This document shows positions 1 to 6,499 of a DNA stretch of 7,197 nucleotides, in pieces; the stretch's first letter is position 1; each line of letters begins with the position of its first letter. The stretch is from NCBI GenBank assembly GCA_031283835.1, contig JAITBA010000063.1, positions 1-7,197 on the forward strand, in the 5' to 3' direction. The position numbers were made by a program, and so were the translations under genes. The notes beneath the pieces are model-generated. The model was not told the origin of the DNA, did no database searches, and worked only from the letters and a program-made list of their open reading frames with translations. The DNA is from Oscillospiraceae bacterium (lineage in GTDB: Bacteria; Bacillota; Clostridia; Oscillospirales; Acutalibacteraceae).

Positions 1-338
1 TTTGGCTGCGCCAGCGCCATCATGCTGTCGATTTGCTGCTGGCACACAATGGTTTTGCCCCGCAGCTTGCCCGCGGTCACACGCGCTTCAAAATCAACGG
101 TGGTCAGGGTTAGGCTGTCGTCCGCGCCGTCCATGCTATAGTTGCTTTTTTCTTCTCTAAGAATTTCTATCACCCGCGCGCGGAGCAGCGGTGCTTCTTG
201 CGCGGTGCCAAACACGCTGGCGCGGTTGCCCATGCCCACGCGGTTACCAATGATTAAAAACAGCACGGCAAGCACAAATGTCGCCAGCTGCACCACCGTT
301 TGCCGGGTGGGTTTTTTTAATTTTTCCGCAATGGCCAT
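1..338 (-). CDS. Probable YibE/F-like membrane protein, N-terminal part (runs off left edge)
   Basis: Open minus-strand frame of 112 codons plus two bases that leaves the window without a stop. The ATG at 338-336 has a perfect GGAGG (349-345) with a 6-nt spacer, so the start is well supported. The protein has a basic N-terminus (about residues 4-12, EKLKKPTRQ), then one hydrophobic membrane segment (about 17-32, LATFVLAVLFLIIG). A soluble stretch follows that resembles the region after the first helix in YibE/F proteins: an ARVIEI strand (54-59), an acidic linker, then ARVTAGKLRGKTI (85-97), like the family's 'sGxykGk' pattern. YibE/F proteins are multi-pass membrane proteins of uncertain function, and the helices that would confirm the family lie outside the window. 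It follows nadE on the same strand but is separated from it by an inverted repeat, so it may be a separate unit. It could be another single-anchor exported protein. The gene is certain, the family moderately so. Confidence 0.6.
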   Translation of the reverse strand, partial: MAIAEKLKKPTRQTVVQLATFVLAVLFLIIGNRVGMGNRASVFGTAQEAPLLRARVIEILREEKSNYSMDGADDSLTLTTVDFEARVTAGKLRGKTIVCQQQIDSMMALAQP

Positions 339-367
339 AAAAAACCTCCGGGGATCCGATTAAATTA

Positions 368-413
368 TAGCGGTTCCACAAAACACACCGCTTCCTGTCG
401 TGTGGAACCGCTA
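368..413 (-). repeat. 13-bp perfect inverted repeat / hairpin on the nadE stop codon; possible weak terminator or operator
   Basis: The arms 368-380 (TAGCGGTTCCACA) and 401-413 (TGTGGAACCGCTA) are perfectly complementary around a 20-nt loop. Read leftward, the first three stem bases are the TAG stop of nadE. The 3' side is TAATTTAA rather than a run of T, so as an intrinsic terminator it would be weak. The outer end of the 3' arm overlaps a TATAAT (369-364) lying 25 bp before the downstream ATG, but no good -35 sits 16-18 bp upstream of it. The loop also holds AGCGGT (392-387), which could pair with ACCGCT of the 3' arm, so two alternative folds exist. Seen: the repeat and its position. Inferred: transcription boundary or operator. 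Confidence 0.5.
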
Positions 414-2327
414 CACAATTTCTTCTGCCTGCGCCACCCACAGCGCGGCGGCGGCGTCGCTAGGCATGCGCCAGTCGCCCCGAGGGCTGAGCGAAACGCT
501 GCCCACTTTGGGCCCGTCGGGCAAACAGGAGCGCTTGAACTGCTGCGCAAAGAACCGCCGCAAGAACACAAGCAGCCAAGCCTTCAGCTGCGCGGGGGTG
601 TGCGTGCCCTCAAAGGCGCGGCAAGCAATGGCATGCAGCTTTTGCGGCGCAAAGCCAAAGCGGAAAAAGTGGTAGAGATAAAAATCGTGCACCTCGTAGC
701 TGCCAACAACGTCTTCGGTTTTTTGGGCAATGTCGCCCTGGGCGTCGGGGGGCAGCAACTCGGGGCTGATGGGGGTCTCGAGCACGCGGCGCAGCGCGGC
801 GCCCACGTCGGTGTTCCATTCCTCCGAAGCAATCAAGAACTCCACCAGGTGGCGCACCAGGGTTTTGGGCACGCCGCAGTTGATGTTATACATGCTCATG
901 TGATCCGCGTTATAGGTGCACCAACCCAGCGCCAGTTCGCTAAGGTCGCCCGTGCCCAGCAGCAGCGCCTGCTCCTGGTTGGCCAGATCCATCAAAATCT
1001 GCGTGCGCTCGCGGGCCTGGGCGTTTTCGTATGTCACGTCCAGCTCGTTGGGGTCATGCCCAATATCCTGCAAATGCAGCGCGCACGCGGGCTTAATGTC
1101 AATTTCCCATAGGGTGATATCCAAAGACGCGGCCAGGTCGTCCACTGTGGCGCGGGTGCGGCGCGTGGTGCCAAAGCCCGGCATAGTGATGCCCAGCACC
1201 TGCTCCCGCCGCCACCCCAGCAAATCGGCGCAGCGCACGGCCACCAGCAGCGCCAGCGTGGAATCCAGCCCGCCGGAAAGCCCCAGAATGACCGCCCGCA
1301 ACTTTGTGTGCAGCAGGCGCTTGGCCAGGGCCGTCGTTTGAATATCAAAGATTTCGCGGCACCGCTGCGCGCGCAAATTTTCGTTTTGCGGCACAAAGGG
1401 CCGGGGGTCGTAGCCGCGGGTGATGTGCTGCGGCGACGGCAGGGGCGCGCACACGGTCACCGGCAGCGGGTCGCCCTTGGGCGCTTCAAAAAAAGAGCCA
1501 AAGCGCCGTTCGGCGGCAAGCAGTTCCAAATCCAGGCAGGCATGGGCCGCCGCGCCCGTCTGGGCAAAGCGCGGGCCTTCCGCAAGAACGCGCCCGTTTT
1601 CGGCGACAAAGCACGCCCCCGAAAAAAGCAGGTCCGTGCTGCTTTCGCCCACGCCCGCGCCCGCGTAGACATAGCCGCAGCGCAGCCGGGCGCTCTGCTG
1701 CGCCACAAGCGCGCGCCGATATTCCTGCTTGGCCACTTCTTCGTCCGAAGCGGATAAATTCAAAATCACATTTGCGCCTTGCAGGGCCATTTGGGTGCTG
1801 GGGGGCGCGGGGGCCCACAGGTCTTCGCACAGCTCCACGCCCACGGTGCACGCGCCGCAAGCAAACAGCCGCCGCCCAAAAGGGGTCTCGCCCCCCGCGA
1901 TTGGAACCATCGTCTGTTCCCCGGCATAGGGCGCAAACCAGCGCTTTTCGTAGTATTCCCGCGTGTTGGGCAGGTATTGCTTGGGCACCAGGCCCAATAT
2001 TTTGCCGTTTTGCAGCACCGCCGCGCAGTTATAGAGCCGCCCCAGCGCCCGCACGGGCAGCCCCACGGCCACCAGCGCCGCAATGCCCTTCGTTTGCCCG
2101 GCCAGCGTGCGCAGCGCGTCTTCGCAGGCGTCGAGCAGCGCGCTTTGGGCAAACAAATCGCCGCAGGTGTAGCCGGAAAGGCACAACTCGGGCAAGGCAA
2201 GCACCTGTGCGCCCGCCGCCAGCGCCTGTTGCGCGGCAACCCACGCCTCCGCCGCGTTTTCGGCCGGGTTTGCCACCGTCACGCGGGGCGAAATTGCCGC
2301 CACTCGCAGGTAGCCGTTGTTGGTCAT
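411..2327 (-). CDS. nadE: Glutamine-hydrolysing NAD+ synthetase (two-domain NadE), 638 aa
   Basis: Catalyses the last step of NAD+ synthesis, ATP-dependent amidation of nicotinate adenine dinucleotide, using ammonia released from glutamine; cytoplasmic. The N-terminal nitrilase-fold glutaminase (about 5-295) shows the Glu-Lys-Cys triad in typical surroundings: E47 in LALPELCLSGYT, K116 in VPKQYLP, C167 in GVELCEDLW. The C-terminal synthetase domain (about 315-638) has the ATP-pyrophosphatase loop SGGLDS (351-356) and GTGDLSELALG (458-468), followed by NADHMSMYNINCGVPK. The length matches the long NadE class and no key residue is missing. The ATG at 2327 is preferred over one 30 bases upstream because AGGA (2338-2335) lies 7 nt before it and the family sequence begins just after it. 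It starts 54 bp after the fusion gene with no terminator or convincing promoter between, so the two probably share a transcript. A housekeeping enzyme beside an NAD(P)-type dehydrogenase gene is a plausible functional pairing (inference). Confidence 0.96.
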   Translation of the reverse strand: MTNNGYLRVAAISPRVTVANPAENAAEAWVAAQQALAAGAQVLALPELCLSGYTCGDLFAQSALLDACEDALRTLAGQTKGIAALVAVGLPVRALGRLYNCAAVLQNGKILGLVPKQYLPNTREYYEKRWFAPYAGEQTMVPIAGGETPFGRRLFACGACTVGVELCEDLWAPAPPSTQMALQGANVILNLSASDEEVAKQEYRRALVAQQSARLRCGYVYAGAGVGESSTDLLFSGACFVAENGRVLAEGPRFAQTGAAAHACLDLELLAAERRFGSFFEAPKGDPLPVTVCAPLPSPQHITRGYDPRPFVPQNENLRAQRCREIFDIQTTALAKRLLHTKLRAVILGLSGGLDSTLALLVAVRCADLLGWRREQVLGITMPGFGTTRRTRATVDDLAASLDITLWEIDIKPACALHLQDIGHDPNELDVTYENAQARERTQILMDLANQEQALLLGTGDLSELALGWCTYNADHMSMYNINCGVPKTLVRHLVEFLIASEEWNTDVGAALRRVLETPISPELLPPDAQGDIAQKTEDVVGSYEVHDFYLYHFFRFGFAPQKLHAIACRAFEGTHTPAQLKAWLLVFLRRFFAQQFKRSCLPDGPKVGSVSLSPRGDWRMPSDAAAALWVAQAEEIV

Positions 2328-2381
2328 GGGGTTATCCTTTCGTTGGGGCAAATACACAGCACAAGAGCAAACGCGTTCCGG

Positions 2382-4373
2382 TCAAATTTTGTATCGAAAG
2401 CTCTTTTCTATGTCGGAGGCCACGGCATTGGTGACATTGGTTTTTTTGCGGGAGGCGGCCACGCGCTTTTGTAGTTCGGCAAAATAAAGGTCTTCATCCA
2501 AAGGCAGCGTAATATCTTTTTTTAGCCAGGAAGAAAGGTAGGCCGCGTTAGAAATGGTGAGGCCGTTGATGCCTTCTTCGCCTTTGGCGTAGAGCACTTC
2601 GCGCTCGCCTGTGCAAATTGCCTGCGCAAAGGCGTTGAGCACCACCGCGTGCTGGGTGCCTTCAAGGGGCGGCAGCGCAATTTCGCGCGCGGCGCGTTCC
2701 AGGTTGCTAAAGCCCTCCGCGGCGCTTTGAATGTGTTCTTGTGTGGAGCCCGCAAGCTCGACCAGGGTGAGCTTGCCGTCTTCGCAGACCAGCTTGGCTT
2801 TGTCGAGGGTGATTTCGAGCCGGTTGGTGCCGGCGGGCTCGCCCGTGGTGGTGATGAACGCGCCGGTGGCCCCGTTGGGGTATTCGGCATAGATGGTCAC
2901 ATCGTCTTCCACTTCGATGTCGTGCCACTTGCCGTTGTGGCAATGGGCGCCGATTTTGCTGGGCATGCCGCAAATCCACTGCCACAAATCCAGCTGGTGC
3001 GGGCACTGGTTCAGCAGCACGCCGCCGCCCTCCCCCGCCCACGTGGCGCGCCACCCGCCGGAGTCATAATATGCCTGCGTGCGGTACCAGTCACAAATCA
3101 CCCACACCACGCGCCGCAGCGCGCCGTAGCGCCCGCTCCGCACAATCTTGCGCAGTTCTTGGTGCAGGGGCAGGCTGCGCTGGTTATACATGATTGCAAA
3201 CACGCGGTCGTGCGCGGCGGCGGCCTCGTTCATCTCGCGCACTTGCCTAGTATAAACCCCGGCGGGTTTTTCGGTGAGCACATGCAGCCCCGCTTGCAGC
3301 GCCGCAATGGCAATCGGCGGGTGAAGGTAGTGCGGCGTGGCAATGAGCACGGCATTGCAGCTGCCGCTAGCGATAAGCGCCTCCGCCGTGGCAAACACGG
3401 CAACGCCTGGCAAATCGTTTTGCGCGGCGGCAAGGCGGTCGGGGTTCACGTCCGCCACGGCGGCAATGCGCACGCGCTTGTGCGCGCCCTTGCGGTGCAT
3501 GCCCGCGTGGGAGGCGCCCATGTTGCCGTAACCAATGATGCCCAGTGCCACCGGCTGTGCCTCCGCGTGCACTTTGCGCAGGTTTTTTGCCGCGTGCGCA
3601 AAGGCCTCGCCGCCGGTTTTGTGGGCAGATTTTGCTTCTAGGCGGCGCAGGGTTTCCGCGTCAAAATCTTGCAGGCCATCGAAGCTCTTTAGGTGCGGCT
3701 CCAGGCTCAGCCACACAGGGGCCTTTTGGTATTGATCAAAATCGGCCAAAATCGCGGAGATATGCCCATCGCCGCAACCGGCCGGCACCACCTGTTTCCG
3801 CTCTTTGCAAAAGTCTTTGATGTGAAAATAGGTGATATATGGCTTGAGCAGTTGATACGCGTCGAGGGGGTCTGCGCCGCATTCAAGAAAATTGGCGAAG
3901 TCAAACACACACCCAAGCCCCGGCACCGCGTCCAGCAGTTCCTTGCAGCGTTCCGGCGTGTCGCCAAAAATGCCCTTCTCGTTTTCGTGGCAGCAAAGAA
4001 CGTCTTGCGCCTGCGCGGCCCGCACCATTGCCCGCAGGTCGGCAAGGCGCGTTTGTTTGTTGCCGTCAAAAAAACTGAACACGCGAATATACCGCGCGTC
4101 AAGTATTTTTGCGGCTTCTACGGTTTGTTTAAAGGCGGGCAAATCAAAGGGCCGCTTGCCGTAGTGCGAGCCAATCGCCGACACCGTGACGCCCGCCGCG
4201 TCCAGCCGCGCCTTCAGCGCCCGCGCCTCTTTGGGCAAAAAGTCGGAGATGTTTTTGCCGTCCACGCCCCGCAGCTCCAGCGCAAGAATCCCGTTGGCCT
4301 TGCACGCCGTCAGTTGTTCGTCCAGGTTGCTGCTTGCCTCGTCCGCAAACGCAGAAAGTTGATAAAAAGCCAT
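2382..4373 (-). CDS. Fusion protein: sugar isomerase/epimerase-type TIM barrel + Gfo/Idh/MocA oxidoreductase, 663 aa
   Basis: Two enzymes in one uninterrupted frame. Residues 1-268 form a xylose-isomerase-like (AP endonuclease 2 superfamily) TIM barrel: FADEASSNLDEQ near the start, ELRGVDGKNISDF (33-45), HENEKGIFGDT (129-139), FDFANFLECG (157-166), HIKDF (184-188) and SLEPHL (223-228). The acidic and His residues in these motifs are likely metal ligands. Residues 273-663 form a Gfo/Idh/MocA dehydrogenase: nucleotide-binding GIIGYGNMG (278-286), EKP (368-370) with likely catalytic K369, and GGGVLLNQCPHQLDLWQW (449-466). In the last motif H459 is the probable catalytic His, and N455 stands where inositol dehydrogenases usually have Asp. 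The ATG at 4373 follows AGGAGG (4386-4381) by 7 nt. Read divergently from iolD and upstream of nadE. The proposed role is oxidation of an inositol or polyol and isomerisation of the ketone (IolG/IolI-like). Alternatively, it may act on glycosides by oxidation and elimination. Families are certain, substrate unknown. Confidence 0.93.
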   Translation of the reverse strand: MAFYQLSAFADEASSNLDEQLTACKANGILALELRGVDGKNISDFLPKEARALKARLDAAGVTVSAIGSHYGKRPFDLPAFKQTVEAAKILDARYIRVFSFFDGNKQTRLADLRAMVRAAQAQDVLCCHENEKGIFGDTPERCKELLDAVPGLGCVFDFANFLECGADPLDAYQLLKPYITYFHIKDFCKERKQVVPAGCGDGHISAILADFDQYQKAPVWLSLEPHLKSFDGLQDFDAETLRRLEAKSAHKTGGEAFAHAAKNLRKVHAEAQPVALGIIGYGNMGASHAGMHRKGAHKRVRIAAVADVNPDRLAAAQNDLPGVAVFATAEALIASGSCNAVLIATPHYLHPPIAIAALQAGLHVLTEKPAGVYTRQVREMNEAAAAHDRVFAIMYNQRSLPLHQELRKIVRSGRYGALRRVVWVICDWYRTQAYYDSGGWRATWAGEGGGVLLNQCPHQLDLWQWICGMPSKIGAHCHNGKWHDIEVEDDVTIYAEYPNGATGAFITTTGEPAGTNRLEITLDKAKLVCEDGKLTLVELAGSTQEHIQSAAEGFSNLERAAREIALPPLEGTQHAVVLNAFAQAICTGEREVLYAKGEEGINGLTISNAAYLSSWLKKDITLPLDEDLYFAELQKRVAASRKKTNVTNAVASDIEKSFRYKI
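3549..3564 (-). promoter_or_regulatory. Internal Shine-Dalgarno + GTG at the junction of the two fused domains
   Basis: Within the fusion gene, GGAGG (3564-3560, from codons GCG GAG GCA for A-E-A) is followed after 8 nt by GTG (3551-3549), the codon for V275, three residues before the GIIGYG nucleotide-binding motif. This is a standard initiation layout at the exact place where a stand-alone dehydrogenase would start. It may be a relic of a separate downstream gene or a live internal start giving a dehydrogenase of about 389 aa. The arrangement is seen; use as a start is inferred. Confidence 0.35.
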
Positions 4374-4425
4374 GCCAACCCCTCCTGTGCTTCGTGTCGT
4401 AGGAACCCCGTTGCTTTCGAATTAT

Positions 4426-4454
4426 AGTATACACCCGCAAAGCAAGATTGTCAA
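4426..4454 (-). promoter_or_regulatory. SigA-type promoter for the fusion gene-nadE transcript
   Basis: Reading leftward, a perfect -35 TTGACA (4454-4449), a 17-bp spacer and -10 TATACT (4431-4426). A second TATAAT (4426-4421) overlaps by one base but would sit 22 bp from the -35, so TATACT is the better choice. Transcription would start near 4419, giving a leader of about 45 nt before the ATG at 4373. Divergent from the iolD promoter. Confidence 0.75.
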
Positions 4455-4480
4455 GCAACAGCGCGCTTTTCAATTGACAA
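4448..4480. promoter_or_regulatory. Candidate shared operator between divergent -35 boxes
   Basis: TTGTCAA (4448-4454) and TTGACAA (4474-4480) are a perfect 7-bp inverted repeat holding the two divergent -35 boxes. Between them AGCGCGCT (4460-4467) is a perfect 8-bp palindrome whose centre is half a base from the centre of the outer repeat. A central-CG palindrome between divergent promoters suits a LacI-type or other dimeric regulator binding here and acting on both arms. No regulator gene is visible in the window. Part of the symmetry comes simply from two consensus -35 boxes facing apart. Confidence 0.4.
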
Positions 4481-4502
4481 ACGCACAAGAATGTGCTAAA
4501 CT
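4474..4502 (+). promoter_or_regulatory. Strong extended -10 SigA-type promoter for iolD
   Basis: Perfect -35 TTGACA (4474-4479), 17-bp spacer, extended -10 TGC-TAAACT (TGC at 4494-4496, hexamer 4497-4502). The start site should lie near 4509, giving a leader of about 53 nt. This also rules out the upstream in-frame ATG at 4493 as the iolD start, because it lies inside the promoter. Confidence 0.8.
4483..4496. promoter_or_regulatory. Candidate operator in the iolD promoter spacer
   Basis: GCACA-AGAA-TGTGC is a perfect 5-bp inverted repeat with a 4-bp centre. It lies wholly between the -35 and -10 boxes of the iolD promoter and touches the -10. A repressor bound here would block RNA polymerase, so it is a good candidate site for an inositol-responsive repressor. 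I do not recognise it as a known IolR-type site. Confidence 0.4.
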
Positions 4503-4538
4503 TAAAAAAATCTGCTCAAAGGCGGAACGGGTCAGGCT

Positions 4539-4550
4539 CTAAAATTTTAG
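4539..4550. repeat. 12-bp perfect palindrome touching the iolD ribosome binding site
   Basis: CTAAAATTTTAG is fully self-complementary, and its last two bases are the first two of the AGGGGGA Shine-Dalgarno stretch (4549-4555) of iolD. As RNA it would fold poorly because it has no loop, so a DNA-binding site in the leader is more likely than an attenuating hairpin. It could also be chance in an A/T-rich leader. Confidence 0.3.
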
Positions 4551-4561
4551 GGGGATATGCC

Positions 4562-6484
4562 ATGCAAACCATTCGCTTAACGGTAGCCCAGGCGCTGACG
4601 CGATTTTTGGACCGGCAATATGTGAAATTTGACGGCAGAGAAGAAAAATTTGTGGAGGGCGTGGCCACGATTTTTGGGCACGGCATTGTGCTGGGCCTGG
4701 GGCAGGCCCTTGATGCCGACAGGGGCGATCTGACGTATTATCAGGGCAAAAACGAGCAGGGCATGGCGCACATGGCCGCAGGCTTTGCCAAGCAGCACAA
4801 CCGGCGCAAAATCATTGCGTGCGCCAGCAGCATTGGGCCGGGGGCGGCCAACATGGTTACGGCGGCGGCGTGCGCCACAACAAACAACATTCCTCTGCTG
4901 CTGCTGCCGGGCGACACCTTTGCCAGCCGCCAGCCCGACCCGGTGCTGCAACAGTTGGAGCAGGAATACGACGACAGCATCACCAGCAACGACGCCTTTC
5001 GGCCCGTGTGCAAATATTGGGCGCGGGTGAACCGTCCGGAGCAGCTCATGAGTGCGATGATTCACGCCATGCGCGTGCTAACCGACCCGGCGCAAACCGG
5101 CGCGGTGTGCGTGGCGCTGCCGCAAGACGTGCAGGGCGAAGCCTATGACTGGCCGGAAAGCTTTTTAGAAAAACGGGTGCACAAAATTGGGCGCGCAACG
5201 TGCCCCGCGGAGGACGCGGAGGAGGCCGCGGCACGCGTTCGGGCCGCAAAACGCCCGCTGGTCATCTGCGGTGGCGGCGTGCGCTACAGCGAAGCGGGAG
5301 AGGCCCTCATAAAATTCTGCGAAAAATTCCAAATCCCCTTTGCCGAAACGCAAGCGGGCAAGAGTGCCGCGCCCGGCGGCAATGCCTACAACCTGGGCGG
5401 CATCGGCGTAACAGGCAATTCCGCCGCCAACACGCTGGCCAAGCAGGCCGATCTTCTCCTTGCCATTGGCAGCCGCCTGAGCGATTTCACAACCTCCTCC
5501 AAATGGCTTTTTGACGAGAATGCCCGGTTTTTGAACATCAACGTGAATCGCTTTCATGCGCAAAAGCTTGACGCGCAATATATGCTGGGCGACGCGCTGG
5601 CTTGCCTCGAATCGCTTTGCAGCCGGCTTGTCGGCTACAAAGCCGCATGGGGCGGCGCGATTGCGCAGACCAAGGCGGCCTGGCAGACGGAATACCGCGC
5701 GCTGGCAAATTACCAATACGGCGGCAAAGACTTTGTGCCGATTGTGGGCGCGCGCAACCCCGGCAGCATCAACGACTTCATCCGCGACCTGGGCGGCACC
5801 CTGACCCAAACAGAAGCGCTGGGCGTCATCCGCGAACAAATTGCCGGCGACGCGATTGTTGTTGGCGCCAGCGGCAGCCTGCCGGGAGACCTGCAGCGCA
5901 TGTGGGAAACCGACGCCCGCGACAGCTACCACATGGAATACGGCTACAGCTGCATGGGCTACGAAGTGGCGGCAACCCTGGGCTGCAAGCTGGCCGACCC
6001 GGCAAAAGAATGCTACACCCTGCTGGGCGACGGCAGTTTTCTCATGCTGCACAGCGAGCTGGTGACGGCAGTGCAGGAGGGCAAAAAAATCAACCTGCTG
6101 CTGTTTGACAACGCGGGTTTTGGCTGCATCAACAACCTCGAAATGAGCAACGGCGTGGGCAATTTCGGAACAGAATTCCGCTACCGCGACGCCGCCGGCG
6201 AACACAATGGCGGCATGCTCAACATCGACTACGCGGGCATTGGCGAGGCTCTTGGGTGCGTTGGCTACCGAGTCAAAACCAAAGCGGCGCTCATTGCCGC
6301 GCTGGAGGACAGCAAAAAGCAAACGAAGAGCACCGTGATTGACATGAAGGTGCTGCCCAAAACCATGACCGAAGGCTACGGCAGCTGGTGGAATTGCGGG
6401 GTTTCGGCCACAAATGTGAGCGACAAGGGCAAAGAGGCCTACGAAAGCGTGATGGAAGAACGCGGGAAGGCGCGGCAGTACTAG
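4562..6484 (+). CDS. iolD: 3D-(3,5/4)-trihydroxycyclohexane-1,2-dione hydrolase IolD, 640 aa
   Basis: Thiamine-diphosphate-dependent hydrolase that opens the cyclohexane-dione ring to 5-deoxy-glucuronate in myo-inositol breakdown; cytoplasmic. It has the usual three-domain ThDP-enzyme order. The N-terminal pyrimidine-binding domain carries the catalytic-type Glu E65 in YYQGKNEQGMAH. The central domain includes PLVICGGGVRYSEAGEA (232-248) and AIGSRLSDF (301-309). The C-terminal pyrophosphate domain has GDGSFLMLHSEL (489-500) through LLLFDNAGFGCINNLEM (512-528), where D490 and N517 fit the Mg-ThDP motif. The TMTEGYGSWW segment near the end is IolD-like, and the length matches the roughly 640-aa family. 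The ATG at 4562 is chosen because AGGGGGA lies 7 nt upstream; an in-frame ATG at 4493 lies inside the promoter. iolE follows downstream. The stop codon is unusual: TA belongs to a target-site duplication and G is the first base of an inserted MITE. Without the insertion the stop would have been TAA at the same codon. Confidence 0.97.
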   Translation: MQTIRLTVAQALTRFLDRQYVKFDGREEKFVEGVATIFGHGIVLGLGQALDADRGDLTYYQGKNEQGMAHMAAGFAKQHNRRKIIACASSIGPGAANMVTAAACATTNNIPLLLLPGDTFASRQPDPVLQQLEQEYDDSITSNDAFRPVCKYWARVNRPEQLMSAMIHAMRVLTDPAQTGAVCVALPQDVQGEAYDWPESFLEKRVHKIGRATCPAEDAEEAAARVRAAKRPLVICGGGVRYSEAGEALIKFCEKFQIPFAETQAGKSAAPGGNAYNLGGIGVTGNSAANTLAKQADLLLAIGSRLSDFTTSSKWLFDENARFLNINVNRFHAQKLDAQYMLGDALACLESLCSRLVGYKAAWGGAIAQTKAAWQTEYRALANYQYGGKDFVPIVGARNPGSINDFIRDLGGTLTQTEALGVIREQIAGDAIVVGASGSLPGDLQRMWETDARDSYHMEYGYSCMGYEVAATLGCKLADPAKECYTLLGDGSFLMLHSELVTAVQEGKKINLLLFDNAGFGCINNLEMSNGVGNFGTEFRYRDAAGEHNGGMLNIDYAGIGEALGCVGYRVKTKAALIAALEDSKKQTKSTVIDMKVLPKTMTEGYGSWWNCGVSATNVSDKGKEAYESVMEERGKARQY

Positions 6485-6499
6485 GGCGTGTTGACACTA
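6482..6499. repeat. Left terminal inverted repeat of the MITE, with TA target duplication
   Basis: TAGGGCGTGTTGACACTA is an exact reverse complement of 6629-6646. The outer TA (6482-6483) is the likely target-site duplication, leaving a 16-bp terminal repeat at 6484-6499. Its first three bases double as the iolD stop codon. Confidence 0.85.

Noticed and set aside
402..1112. 236-codon plus-strand open frame opposite nadE
   Set aside because: It lies inside nadE on the other strand, has no recognisable family sequence, and is low-complexity in the way GC-rich antisense frames are. The nadE frame carries all catalytic motifs.
2649..3641. 330-codon plus-strand open frame opposite the fusion gene
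   Set aside because: It is a mirror frame of a GC-rich gene, rich in Ala/His/Val with no motifs. The opposite strand encodes the complete dehydrogenase domain.
4389..4410. About 20-bp similarity to the leader hairpin region 390-410 (GGTTCC..ACGACA.GAAGC pattern on the minus strand)
   Set aside because: There are 17 matches with two mismatches and one gap, which is close to what chance gives when comparing the intergenic regions of this window. The distance to the start codon also differs.
4493..4561. In-frame upstream extension of iolD from ATG 4493
   Set aside because: This ATG lies inside the promoter (between the -35 and -10 boxes), has no Shine-Dalgarno, and the extra 23 residues do not resemble IolD.
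5165..6322. 385-codon minus-strand open frame opposite iolD
   Set aside because: It is a long shadow caused by codon bias of iolD, without family signatures or ribosome binding site support.
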